Below the pieces are notes generated by a model that was not told where the DNA came from, ran no database searches, and saw nothing but the letters and a program-made list of their open reading frames with translations. Source: Miscanthus floridulus (lineage: Eukaryota; Streptophyta; Magnoliopsida; Poales; Poaceae). From it: a DNA stretch of 64,000 bases. Location of the stretch: assembly GCF_019320115.1 (NCBI RefSeq), contig NC_089597.1:118178000-118241999 (forward strand), in the 5' to 3' direction. The position numbers and the translations under genes were made by a program. Of this stretch, positions 23,398 through 35,825 are shown piece by piece (the stretch's first letter is position 1; every line of letters begins with the position of its first letter).

Positions 23398-24400
23398 TTT
23401 GCAAAAAGAGCCCAAAATGAGTGATGTCAAAATCAAGAGAGTTAGAAGTGATAATGGGACGGAGTTCAAGATACACCAACATTGAAGAGTTTCTTGATGA
23501 AGAAGGAATCAAGCATGAGTTTTTGGTTCCATACACTACACAACAAAATGGTGTTGTGGAGAGGAAGAATCGAACACTCATAGAAGCCGCAAGAGCAATA
23601 TTGGATGAGTACAAGACTCCATCCAACTATTGGGCGGAAGTGGTCAACATGGCATGTCATGTCATCAACCGCTTATATCTTCACAAGAAAAGAGAAAAGA
23701 CCACCTACGAACTTCTAACCGGTAAAAAGCCTAAGGTGCACTACTTTAGAGTTTTTGGATCCAAGTGTTTTATACTTAACAAGAAATCCAAAAGCTCTAA
23801 GTTTGCACCAAAGGTTGATGAAGGCTTTATGCTTGGTTATGGTACTAACGAACATAGATATCATGTTTTCAATAAAACCACTGGTTTGATTGAAATCACG
23901 GTAGGCGTGACTTTTGATGAAACCGACGGCTCTAAAAAGGAGCAAGTCAATGTTGAGACTGTAGGTAATGAAGAAGCTCCACACAAAGCAATCAAAAAGC
24001 TCACCATTGGTGAAGTAAAGCCCATCAAAGACGAAGATGAAGACCACATTGTGCATGTTGATCTTGATCCAACCATTCATTATGTTTCATCCAATGAACA
24101 TGGTGAAGCTTCTGCAACAAGAAATAATCAAGATAGGAGATCAAATGAAGCACAAGGTCATTATCATGAAGATGGTGTCAACAATGAGCAAGCTCAACCT
24201 CAACTCAACAATGAAGAAAGAAGCAAAGTCAACCCTCCACAAGCTCATGGTTGTGATCCACCAAATGATCATGATGATGATGATGGCCCCATCCAAAGAT
24301 CAACTCAAGTGCCACATTCTAGAGTGAAGCAATCCATTCAATAGGATCATCCCATTGATAACATATTGGGGAGCATTCGATGAGGGGTAACTACACGTTC
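23398..24400 (+). pseudogene. Integrase C-terminal half of the plus-strand copia element
   Basis: The frame 23421-24344 includes GIKHEFLVPYTTQQNGVVER (catalytic glutamate in VVER), RKNRTLIEAARAILDEYKTP and YFRVFGSKCFILNKK, all hallmarks of copia integrase, then an acidic linker. Upstream, out-of-frame sequence still reads RVRSDNGTEFK, so a small shift sits at about 23460. TAG at 24342 and TGA at 24382 break the link to RT. Confidence 0.85.
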
Positions 24401-25979
24401 CCATTCAGCAAGTTTTTATGAACATTACTCGTTTGTTTCTCCTTTGGAACCTCATAAGGTGGAAGAGGCACTTGATGATCCAGATTGGATGATAGCCATG
24501 CAAGAAGAGTTGAACAACTTCACTTGGAATGAAGTCTGGTCCTTGGTGGAAAGGCCCAAGCAAAATATGATTGGAACCAAGTGGGTCTTCCGCAACAAGC
24601 AAGATAAGCATGGCGTGGTAACAAGGAACAAGGCAAGGTTGGAGGCTCAAGGATTCACTCAAATTAAAGGCTTGGATTTTGGGCAGACCTATGCACCAGT
24701 GGCTAGGCTAGAATCAATTTGTATTCTACTTGCCTATGCCACTCATCGTGATTTCAAGCTATATCAAATGGATGTGAAGAGTGCATTTCTCAACGGCACC
24801 CTATCTGAGTTGGTGCATGTAGAGCAACCACCGGGCTTTGAAGATCCCAAGTATCCAAACCATGTCTACAAGCTCGATAAGGCGCTCTATGGGCTCAAAC
24901 AAGCCCCTAGAGCATGGTATGATTGCTTGAAGGATTTCCTACTCAAACAAGGTTTTGAGATAGGAAAGGTTGATGCTACTTTGTTTACTCGCAAAGTCAA
25001 TAATGATATCTTTATTTGCCAAATATATGTCGATGACATAATATTTGGTAGTACTAATGTAGCTTTTTGTGAGAAATTTAGTAGGATTATGACAAATAGG
25101 TTCGAGATGTCCATGATGGGAGAGTTCAAGTTCTTCCTTGGATTTCAAATCAAGCAACTCAAGGATGACATGTTCATAAGTCCAACCAAGTACACCAACG
25201 ACATGTTGAAGAAGTTTAACATGGACAAGGCCAAGCCCATCAAGACACCCATGCCAACCAATGGACATCTTGATCTTGATCAAGGTGGAAAGGACGTCGA
25301 TCAAAAGGTATATCGCTCCTTGATTGGATCCCTTCTTTACCTTTGTGCATCTAGGCCCGATATTATGCTTAGCGTGTGCATGTGTGCAAGATTTCAAGCT
25401 AATCCAAAAGAATGTCATTTGATGGCTGTTAAGAGAATTTTTTGGTATTTAGTGCACACTCCTAATCTTGGCTTGTGGTATCCTAAGGGCTCCACTTTTG
25501 AGTTACTTGACTATTTCGATTCGGATTATGCCGGTTGCGAAGTAAACCAAAAGAGTACTACCAGGACGTGCCAATTTATTGGCCGATCCTTGGTGTCTTA
25601 GAGCTATAAGAAGCAAAACTCCGTTGATTTGTCCACCACCGAAGCCGAGTATGTGGTGGCTGGTGCATGTTGTGCCCAACTACTTTGGATAAAGCAAACC
25701 CTCAAGGACTTTGGATGTGAGTTAACCAAGATTCCACTTTTGTGTGACAATGAGAGTGCCATTAAGTTGGCAAACAACCATGTAAATCACTCTCGAACAA
25801 AGCACATAGACATCCAGCATCTCTTTTTGAGAGACCACGAAGCCAAAGGAGATATCGCCATTCACCATGTGAGCACCGAAAAGCAACTAGCTGATATCTT
25901 CACAAAGCCACTAGATGAGTCAAGATTTTGTGCTTTGAGGAGTGAACTAAATATCATTGATTCTCGTAACGTGGCTTGA
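24401..25979 (+). pseudogene. Reverse transcriptase and RNase H of the plus-strand copia element
   Basis: The frame 24444-25601 has the full copia RT order: WMIAMQEELNNFTWNEVW, TKWVFRNKQDKHG, RLEAQGFTQIKGLDFGQTYA, KLYQMDVKSAFLNG, YGLKQAPRAWYD and the active site YVDDIIFGS (about 25027). RNase H follows in the same frame after a TAG in place of tryptophan at 25601: LSTTEAEYVVAGACCAQLLW and HIDIQHLFLRDH, ending at 25979. Only a few stops interrupt it, so the copy is relatively young. Length and motifs fit the SIRE/Maximus lineage. Confidence 0.9.
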
Positions 25980-27049
25980 TGTTTTACACACGCTTTGTTT
26001 GATCTAGTTAGGAGACAAGAATTAAGAAAATATTGTGTGACACTCTCAAAATCTATTTTATAATTTTCATGAGTGACTATTGCTTTGTGTTGGTTGTATG
26101 AAATCTAGTCACTTGTGAAAATGTTAGCGTCCATCATATTTTTGCCCCACATGGTATAGTGAGTTCAAGGTTAGCTGTTTTTCAGTTTCCCTACGTTGGA
26201 AGTCACGACGTAGGTCAGAACTTCCGACAATCGGAAGTCACAGCTCACGCCAGGACTCCTGACCGTCGGAAGTCCTGGCCCAACACCAGGAGCCCCGACA
26301 CAGATCTGGGTCGTTCATTTTAACCATGCCACGTTGTTTGATCTAGGGTTAAAATCTCATTTATAACCGGCCTAGCCCGTATTACTGTAGTTATTCTCTC
26401 CCTCCCCGCACTCCTGTCACCCTGCATCTCTCTCCTCATGCCGCCGCTCACGTTGCCCTCGCTCCTCCTCACGCTACCGCATCATGCCCCGCCGGTGGCT
26501 CTGGCCTGCTCTAGGCCACTGGGAGCTCTAGCCCCCATCCCTTCCGGTTGTGCCACCAGGGGTCCTGACGGCACTCCTATTCTCTCCACCCCCTTTCCAC
26601 CGCCCATGTTCAGGTCTTCTTCCTCGGCTCAGTGGTGGAGATTCCATTCATGGAGGTGCTAGTGCTCGTCAATTTGTTTGTGGCCTATGGATTTTGTTTT
26701 TCCTCCGTCTTCTTTCCTCCTTCAAGGTACTACCATGGTGCCCTAACCCTAATGTCAATGTACCTTATGATTTGCCTCTATTCCTTCTCCCTCTCTACTC
26801 CTCCATCCTCCTTGTGTGAATATGTGTCGAGATTTGAAGCCCCATGAATGGCGTAGTCACCATGTGCGTCGGAGATCCCGGCGACCGTCGAAGGTCCCGA
26901 CCGTCGAAACTCCTGACTATTGGAACTTCTGACTCCGGTCAGGACTCCTGACCCAATGGTCACCACTCCATTCATGGTTCTTCACTTCTCGATATTCGTT
27001 CTCTTCTCGTTGTCTTGTTTCTTAGTTCCCCTTCGTGTTTTTCGTAGCC
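25980..27049 (+). other. Spacer between pol and the extra ORF of the SIRE/Maximus element
   Basis: There is no convincing coding sequence. Copies of the short palindromic motif seen in the LTR occur at about 26195-26300 and 26860-26955. Overlapping small ORFs at 26438-26847 come from CT-rich sequence. Confidence 0.5.
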
Positions 27050-28773
27050 ATGGACGGTGGCAGTCCCTCGCATCGTAAGGAGAAGAGGTCCAAGAAGAAT
27101 CAAGACCATGCTGCTGTCCCCAGGCCATTTGGCCACACCAAAGCAGCATGTCCCGGTGCTAGTGCTGGTGGTTCCCGTGCTGCCTATTGCCGTGACGATC
27201 AAGGCTCATCTGCTGCCGCTCCTCCTCCTGCTCTACCTCTATTGGGGATGATCCTATTATTGATGCAGAAGAAGCTCTTGAGCGTGCTGGCCGCACCATT
27301 GCTGCTCCACCTGTTCACACCCCAACTCATGGCCTGGGTTTCGTTAGTGAGCTCGTTCTTTTCTCGGGGGTTTTGCTAATCATGTGGGAGCCTTCCATGG
27401 CTCCTAATCCTGCTGGTGGCTAGACACCTCCTCTACCAGTTGACTACCGTCACTGAGTTTGGGACATCAGGTCCATGAGAGGCAGAAATCTTTATGTTGA
27501 GGAAGAGAAGGATCTTTGGCTTGAGTATCGCTTCTAGCACCCGTTTTACTTTGACTTCTATAATTCCATCATCTTTTGGAAGTTTCCAAAGAAGAGGGAG
27601 CCACCGGTTATTCAGATGAAATGCATTGATGCCTATTCTCTTCGTTTGTTCAAGGAGCCTGAGCTAGTGCAGATGGTTCGTGATATGCGCTCAATGGGGT
27701 TGTCCTACTTGATGGAATTTAGGAAGCATTGGAACAATGAGATTATATGTCAGTTTTATGTTTCCTATCACCATGAGAAAGATCCTACCGATGCCATTGA
27801 TATCATCCATTGGACCACTGAAGGAAAGCACTATAAGGTGGATTTCATTACTTTCTCTCGCCTTCTTGGTTTTAGTCACGCCGACCGCACTGCACCTGAA
27901 CTCACTGAGTATAAGGATGTGGCTTTGGAGGAGTACCAGCATATGTACCTTGATGGACATCCAGCTGATGGACAGACTATGTATCTGAAGCCCTACTACT
28001 ATGTTCTCAATAACATTCTGTGATAGATCTTGTATCCAAAGTGAGGTGACTCCACTTTCCTTCGTGATGATTCTCTAAAGGTGCTTTAGCGCTTTGGTGA
28101 TGATATTCAGTTGTTCTCCATCAGCCGATACATTTGGAACAAGATACATGATGCCACTGAGGATCCTGTGAGGCACCTTCCCTATGCCCCCTACATCATG
28201 CATGTGATTGAGCAAGTGTTTGGCATTCGGTTCCCCATAGACATTCAGCACAACCTCCTTAAGATCTCCAACAAGACATCTATCATAGTTGCAAAAGAAC
28301 TAAGGAAGAAGGCTAATGTAGCCAAAGCCAAAGCCAAAGGTGCTTCAGGTTCTCGCTCTTGTCGTGGTGCTTCACCACCTATTGCTACTCACTCTTCCAG
28401 TGCTGAGCCACTCTCTTCTTCCTCCTCTAGTAAGAAGCCCAACAAGTTCTAGTTCCTCATGACCTACATGTTTGGACAATGTTGTGCTAGTGCTCAACGT
28501 GAGCATGATATGCAAGAGAGGCTCTATCATTTGGAACAATAGGCTGGTATTGTGTCTTCTCCTCCGCCACCATTTGTGCCTCCCCATGATCCTTTGGCAC
28601 TCTATGATGAGGCTTGTGCGGCATATGAGGATGATGCTGCTTCTTGCCCTCATGGCAAGAGCAAGGCTACTGAAGAAGATGAGGACTACATGGAGGAAGA
28701 TGATGATGCCGACAACGACGATGGTGGTGATAATGGTGACCAAGATGATGATGAGGACTACAAGGACGAGTAG
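27050..28773 (+). pseudogene. Extra (env-position) ORF of the SIRE/Maximus element, plant-transposon-protein-like, decayed
   Basis: Several plus-strand frames join into one broken gene: a basic start at 27050, a central block at 27616-28023 with FRKHWNNEIICQFYVSYHHE and VDFITFSRLLGFSHADR, a second block at 28111-28452 (PYAPYIMHVIEQVFGIRFPI) and an acidic C-terminus at 28552-28773. The central block resembles the putative plant transposon protein domain found in grass retroelements. An additional ORF after pol is a feature of SIRE/Maximus copia elements, sometimes called env-like. At least five in-frame stops (for example at 28021 and 28451) disable it. I see no clear signal peptide or membrane segment, so an envelope role is not supported. 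Confidence 0.65.
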
Positions 28774-28940
28774 TCGTTTCTTCATGTGGCCTACCACCTT
28801 TTTTGGCACTTGTTGATAAAGGAGGAGTGTTAGGCTTTGATCTATCTTGTAATAAGTTAGTTAGTCACTTAGTTTTGAGACTTTAAAACCTTTAGCTTGT
28901 ATGAACTATGTCGTGTGGTGGCTAGTATGTGATGAAAAAC

Positions 28941-29444
<504 letters not shown>

Positions 29445-31133
29445 TGAAAGTGCATTTGCCCCCTATGTGAGTTTTGGTGTATTGATGACATCCAAATTTG
29501 GGACTAATGTGATCTTAATAAGATATGTCGTAGCTATTAGTCCCATGAAAGATTCAAAGAGTTGATAAAAATGAAATGGTATCCCACAATTCTTGAAGTT
29601 GTAAAGGTGGACGAACTCAAAGCACTCTCCAAAGGTTTTATTTTTGTTTTCGAGTTTAGGATCCACCGCACTATAAAGAGGGATGCAAACTTAGTTGGTC
29701 TGAGAAAGATAGAGTGCTCAAGCATAAAAATAAAATCAAAAGAGAGACACTTTAGCACTCCACGAGCATGTAGAATATTTTTTTGTGACTGTTGGTGTCA
29801 GAAGTCCCGACGTAATCTAGACCTCCTGACCGTCGGAAGTCATGACTCATGCCGGAAGTCCTAACGTCCAGTCACTTAGCCTGCGCGGTGACCGTGGCCG
29901 TCTAAAGTCCCGACGTGAGTTGGAACTCCCGACAGTCGGAAGTCCCGACCCAAGTCAAGAGTCCCAACACCTAGGGTTTTGCTGGTCGGCTATCTACGCC
30001 CGTCAAAAGTCTCAACATACGTCGAAACTCCCGATAGTCAGAAGTCCTGACCCATGTCAGGAGTCCCGACACTTGGGGTTTTGCTGGTCGGCTGTTTGCA
30101 CACGTCAGAAGTCCCGACGTACGTCGAAAGTCCCTACATTTATCAGGAGTTCCAACATTGACTTGGTTATGCTGACTTTTGACCCTATGTGAACAGTGTT
30201 TTCTGTTAAGGTCGAAAGTCCCAAGATCTACGTTGGAACTTCCAACGTAGATATGAACAATTAGATTTCTACTGTGAGTATAAATAGCCATCTTCTCACT
30301 TCTAACCGTTACGGACTCATTCACAGCTCACCAACCTTTGTCCACAACAGCTCCCAAGCAACAAAGGCACCCCTCTCCTCTCTCCTTTGCTCCAATCTTC
30401 GATTCCCCTAGGGTTTTAAGTGAAAGGAGAGTGGATTAAGTGAGAGAATCACTTTGGCAAGCTTGAGCACTTGATTTCTTCGTCAAGCTGGTTGGATTTA
30501 CGTCTATTACTCTTGGGGCATTGCCCCTAGCTGGCTAGACGTTGCCTAAGAGCTTCTATCTTGTGGAAGAGTCTTGGAAAGTTTGTATTATCCTTGATTT
30601 CTTAGTGAAAAGCTCAAGTGACCTTTTGTGATTGCTTTGAGAGACGCAAGGAGGTGAAAGAGACTCTGACCTTTATGGTCACCTCAACAACGAGGACGTA
30701 GGAGCTCCTTTATGGGGTTGCCGAACCTCGGGATAAATCCTTGTGTCCCGTGTGCTTGTTGTTGTGTTTGCTCTAGATTACTTGTATTTGTTTGTCTCTC
30801 TTTCTCTCCCGAACTTCAATTTAGGGTTTGAACTCGATCTATGGTTTGGAGGCATTTAGGTGTCAAGAGAGTGAGCCAACATCTTCATCAAACCACTAGG
30901 AAGTGGGGTTGTAAGATTATTTATCCACAAAGTTAAATTTGGCACTGTTTTTGTAGTTCACGTAGGCGCCGGGACTTATGACGTTTGTGTCGGAACTTCT
31001 GACGACGTCGGGAGTTCCGACCCAAACTGTTGGGACTTCCGACATTGACTGACAAATTTGAACTTAGTATTTGCAGTTAATTTTTAGATACGTCTATTCA
31101 CCCCCTCCCTCTAAGCATTGTTAGATCCTTTCA
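29445..31133 (+). repeat. 3' LTR of the plus-strand SIRE/Maximus copia element (1,689 bp)
   Basis: It starts TGAAAGTGCATTTGCCCCC after the polypurine tract and ends AGATCCTTTCA, with TG/CA termini. A dense set of short palindromic GTCGGAAGTCCCGAC-type motifs lies at 29795-30250. The lower part (30260-31090) carries the region shared with the truncated 5' LTR. The sequence after 31133 is a different element. Confidence 0.9.
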
Positions 31134-32054
31134 GGAGAAAAAAGTCCACATTACCTCCCTCAATTTTTGTGAAAGCTTGTTTTTTCTCCCTGAACTCTAA
31201 AATCGGGTAAACCACCTCCCTAAACTTTTAAAACCGTTCATTTTACCTCCCTGACTGGTTATAAGCGGTTTTCAAAGGCGGTTTTGTCTTTTTATTTTTT
31301 TATTTATTTTGACTGAATCTTTGAAAAAATCATAGTAAATCATAGAAAAATCATAAAAATAGAAAATTTAATTTTTTTGGACTCAACATGAGTAGATCTA
31401 CACAGTGAACATATAATACGGTAGGCTTTAGTACAAATTTTTTGCTGTAGCTTTAGATCTATGATTTTCTATAATTAATTCATAGCTGCAGTTTTCATAG
31501 TCCAATTGTGGTGAAATTTTTATGGTGAGCTAATTGTTATATGCTTGAACTGTAGTAAAAACTTCATACTCATTGGATCATGTATAACTTAGTTATAGAT
31601 TTATAAATACTATTTAACAAGCATACACCTAAATAAATCTATAACTAGCTCAAGCATTATACATGATCCAATGAGTATAAAATTTTTACTACAGTTCAAA
31701 CATACAATAATTAGCTCACCTGCAGCTATGAATTAATTACAGAAAAGCATAAGATCTAAAGCTACAGTAAAAAATTGTACTAAAGTGTACCATGTTATAT
31801 GTTGACTGTGTAGATCTACTCATGTGGAGTCTAACAAAATTAGACTTTTTATTTTATGATTTTACTATGATTTTTCAAAAATTCAGCCAAAATAAAAAAA
31901 AAGTCAAAACCGCATTTGAAAACCGCCTATAACCGGTCAAAGAGGTAAAACGAAGGGTTTTAAAAGTTCAGGGAGGTGGTTTACCTGGTTTTAGAGTTGA
32001 GGAAAGAAAAATAGATTTTCACAAAAGTTGAGGGAGATAATATAAACTTTTTCC
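31134..32054. mobile_element. Foldback (long inverted repeat) element, 921 bp
   Basis: The left end reads GGAGAAAAAAGT then an acattacctccctcaa stretch; the right end, reverse-complemented, reads GGAAAAAGTTTAT then attatctccctcaa. Inverted similarity continues inward almost to the centre at about 31600; for example catactcattggatcatgta near 31565 is mirrored by tacatgatccaatgagtata near 31660. It has no coding capacity. I cannot assign a superfamily because no clean target duplication is visible. Confidence 0.8.
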
Positions 32055-32851
32055 ATGGTGGGACAATGATCAATCTACCAGGCATGGCCCTTCAGTCTGT
32101 CCGGGCTAGCACGGTCCCGACGGCCATAACCCGTGCCGTTCCTAGGCCAGGCCGAAACCCGTGCCTTGGGCCCGGCCGTGGACCATTTGGCCAGCTATAA
32201 TATCAAGTTCTCAACTAGAATATGGAGGTAACTAAAGGTCACAAAATGTAAATAACCAAACACGATTTATTAATCACGGTTTGCCTGCGCATAACAACTA
32301 AACACCAAGACACTACATACACTTACGGTGGTTTAGGTATTAGTCATCATTTTCTTTTTGAAACAAAGGTATTAGCCATCATCACAAAATAGTTACTTTT
32401 TGTCAGTCAAGAAAATTGCTTTTTCCTTGTTGTAAATGTAAGCTCTATTCTTCATTGAGGCAGTTTTTTTTATTGCAATCAACGCTTTGACATCATTTGT
32501 GCTTTGTACAGTTCGAGATCCTAGCTTGTAGTTCCATTTTATGTTTATCTTTGCCTGTGCCCACTATTCTGTATGTGCATCGGTTTATGTTTTCATCACA
32601 AAATAGTTACTTTTTGTACTAGTGCGCTGAGTTGTATAGTGTTGTGCTGTATGCTTCTTCATCCTATTGTCTCGCGCTTACACACGTCGTGACTTTCTTC
32701 TTGGCCAACCCACGCGTGTCTACGTTTTACAGCCGTATATCTCTAGCACAAGCACCCAAGTATAGTTATATTTCCTTTTACAAGGCAACACTCAATTTCT
32801 TCCTTTTTATAAGGTGACAATCAGCCTACAACTACAAGATAACAGTACCAG
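32055..32851. other. Intergenic sequence
   Basis: I see no gene or clear element. A GC-rich stretch at 32100-32170 with repeated cggcc phrases looks like degraded repeat sequence. Confidence 0.4.
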
Positions 32852-32982
32852 CCTGTTCGCTCGGTCGTATTCGTCTTATAAGCCATGACTTATCAGTCAA
32901 CGAATAATATTTTTCTCACACCAAATCAGCCAACAGTACTTTCAACCGTGGCTTATAAGCCAAACAAGTCCAAACGAACAGG
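32852..32982. mobile_element. Small MITE, probably hAT-like (131 bp)
   Basis: Termini are CCTGTTCGCT on the left and, reverse-complemented, CCTGTTCGTTTGG on the right. The interior has paired gcttataagcc and cgtcttataagcca segments and a central attttctcaca stretch. This matches a MITE family I know to be abundant in grass genomes. No perfect 8-bp duplication is visible. Confidence 0.7.
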
Positions 32983-33261
32983 ACGGTAAACTTTGTTCCA
33001 AAAGTTGATTCGTGTCGAAATAAATTTCTAGAGTACCTAAATTTTGGGAGTAAAACGTAGTAGGTCAAGTAAACAGCAGATCCCTGCAACATGTATAATT
33101 TGCAATTGGGCCAACTACGTTTGGATTTAAGAAGCCGTAGATCACACTTGCCATACAAAGTTGCATCGTACAATAATGACAGGATAGTTCTTACAATTTC
33201 GTCATCTCATGTAACCATACAACATCACCTGGAAATGTTCGAGGCATCTCTGCCGCCCTCA

Positions 33262-35792
33262 CTACGTCGATGACCGAGCAGTGATGGAAGAGTGATACGT
33301 TGTGCTCCTTTGCTTACGATAAGAAGAATATACATCATCATACTGTCCCACCTCATTCGGATCGGCAGAAGCTCCGAGACCCAACCGACCGCTGGACCCT
33401 GGTTTACTGTCAACACTACCATCAGCACGCATCCCTGTCTCAGGGTTTGTTACAAGCAGATTCGGTGGGGGAGGGATGCAAGCGCCTCCCTTTCGGGCAG
33501 GGAGTTCCCTCTCGTAGTCATCATAGTCATCGGGCTCGCTTTGTCTCATTGGACCTTCTGATGGGTTTACCTCCCCAATATCACTGAAGAACTTCGACAC
33601 ACGCTCAAGGATCTCAGACTCTGGGACGGTTGATGGAGGGATGGTAGTGGGGATGTCAAGCGGGCTTAAGGGAGAGTATGGCACTCCACTACCTATTTGC
33701 ATCTTCCGAACCATTCCAGGAATGAGGCCAGGGGGGAAGAGTGGATAAGGAGGTGGATTCGAATCATTTGTAGCAGCAGTGCTTTGAGGAGCCAGAGAGG
33801 GAATTAACGATGGTTGCACTGGCAAAGATCCTGCAAAAGTAGTTTGGCCTACAGGAGGATAAACACCAGCTGGAAGTTGGTTTGCTGGAAATTGTGCAGA
33901 GGGAACAGATTGGGTTGCACCAGCAACAGGATGGATTGCTTTATCCTTCTCTGGAGGTTCCGAGGACCATTTTGAGCGCAATGGCGCTGATCCTGCAAAA
34001 ACATCTAGCAGCTTTTAGGTTTTTTACTACCAAAAAGCAAAATGTACATGCATTACATTTTAAAAAGCTATTCCAAAAAGACATTGTAAGACCGGAGAAT
34101 CAAACGAGAGAATGATTTAACTGAGAAACACAAGTAAATCAGCCAGAGGATAAAGTTCTCTAATTGGATGATGGGTCAGATAGGTTTCCAGGAATGAATT
34201 CTAGAAAGTTATGAATCATTCTAAATAGTGGCTACAACATATAGCAGCCAGTGCAGTCCGGGGCTACTAGGATCACAGCTATGTGAGTTGACGAATCAAA
34301 TGAAGAAAGATGGTAATCAGATGGAAACTCACAGGTTAAGTACTCAAAGAATACAAAATAGCATCCTTATTTCAGAGCTAGCATCGTCATCAGATAACAA
34401 AAAAAAGGTTGAAGTACCTAGACTGAATGGGAAATAGAGGTAGTAAAGGAAGCAGAGAAAAAAGATACCTGAAAAGGTCGATGGATCTGGTGAAACATGT
34501 CGTGGCACCAAAGGATAAGGCAAGCCACCTTTCATCTCTCTTTCAAAATTAGCGATTGTTTCCTGGTCGTAAACTTCCTTTGAACCCCAAAACTGCAGGA
34601 TTTTCTCAACGCGAGTCTGGTTGTCATCTTTACTCTGTGAATTATTGTAAACCCTTGCAAGCATGGAACCCAGTACAGACTTAAAAGCAATAGCCTCATT
34701 GTCAAGGTCCCGAATATTAGTTCGTCTTTGTAAGCTGTAGCATGTCAAATACATTCAGAAATCAGCAATGCATTAAATTAAATACGCATAGTTACAAGTC
34801 ATGTGCATTTCGAAATTCTCAGAAGCTAGATTTGATCGGTCAAGGGTCAAGCATTAGCAGCTCCTTGAGGACAGGTGTTAAATATCCTAACCAAACAGAA
34901 TCCTTAGTGATCTAAACCATTCCAATCTTCTTAGTTGGGTATTATTCAATATCATGAAAGATCAGCACATTTAAAACATATATAGCAAAACTTCGTTTCA
35001 ACTTGATAATATATGCATGCATTTCTATTTTCCTACATGGGCCCCTCCTATTGCAGTGTCTAAATTTATACCAAATTTTAGCACTTATGCTACATGGAGA
35101 CTAAGATCTGGTTACAGACAGAGTTGTCAATCTCATTCTGGTAAAGGCCAGAACGTCCAGATTACCTCAGACCGCCGTAGAGACTGGTACAACAGAGGTC
35201 AAATCCAGTACCGGTCATGGTTCTGGCTGATTTCGGCTGTACCAGGCGAAATCTAGCATTCTGTGGATGCCAGCACTAGTTAATAAAGGAGAGTCCCAGT
35301 TGTAGAAGAACAGATTCTTCGAGTTCAACTTGGGCGGGGGTGATAGCGATACTACAGGAGCAACCGCTGTTGCTTCTCCCTCCAGGCGGCTGTGACGCGA
35401 TAAAAAAAAGTTTGGGATGGAGAAGATGTCTGCTTCCTAGACACGGACAGCCCCTGGGACCTCAACTCCATCTATGGCCTGCAGCTCAGGGCCATCCGGC
35501 CATGGCAGCGAGCCAGCAAGGATAAGAGAAAGGATAAGGCAGAGAGAGAATGAGATATACTTCTTTCTGGCTTTCACTGAGTGGAAGAAATAGGTAAGAG
35601 GAGACAAATGTACACGTCTGTGTAAGCCTTCTGAATATGCAGGTGGCAGTAGCTACCTTCCAAATAGGTAGTGAATATTTTTATTGGAAGAACGGTAGGG
35701 CCAGTAATATAGGTACACGTGTGTGTAAACCTGATTGTAAGCAAGTAAATTCTAATTTATGCAGCACAGAAAATATGCATACATTGTTATAT

Positions 35793-35825
<33 letters not shown>

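Noticed and set aside
26438..26847. Hydrophobic ORFs between copia RNase H and the extra ORF, considered as an envelope protein
   Set aside because: They are CT-rich overlapping frames without conserved start, cleavage or fusion features.
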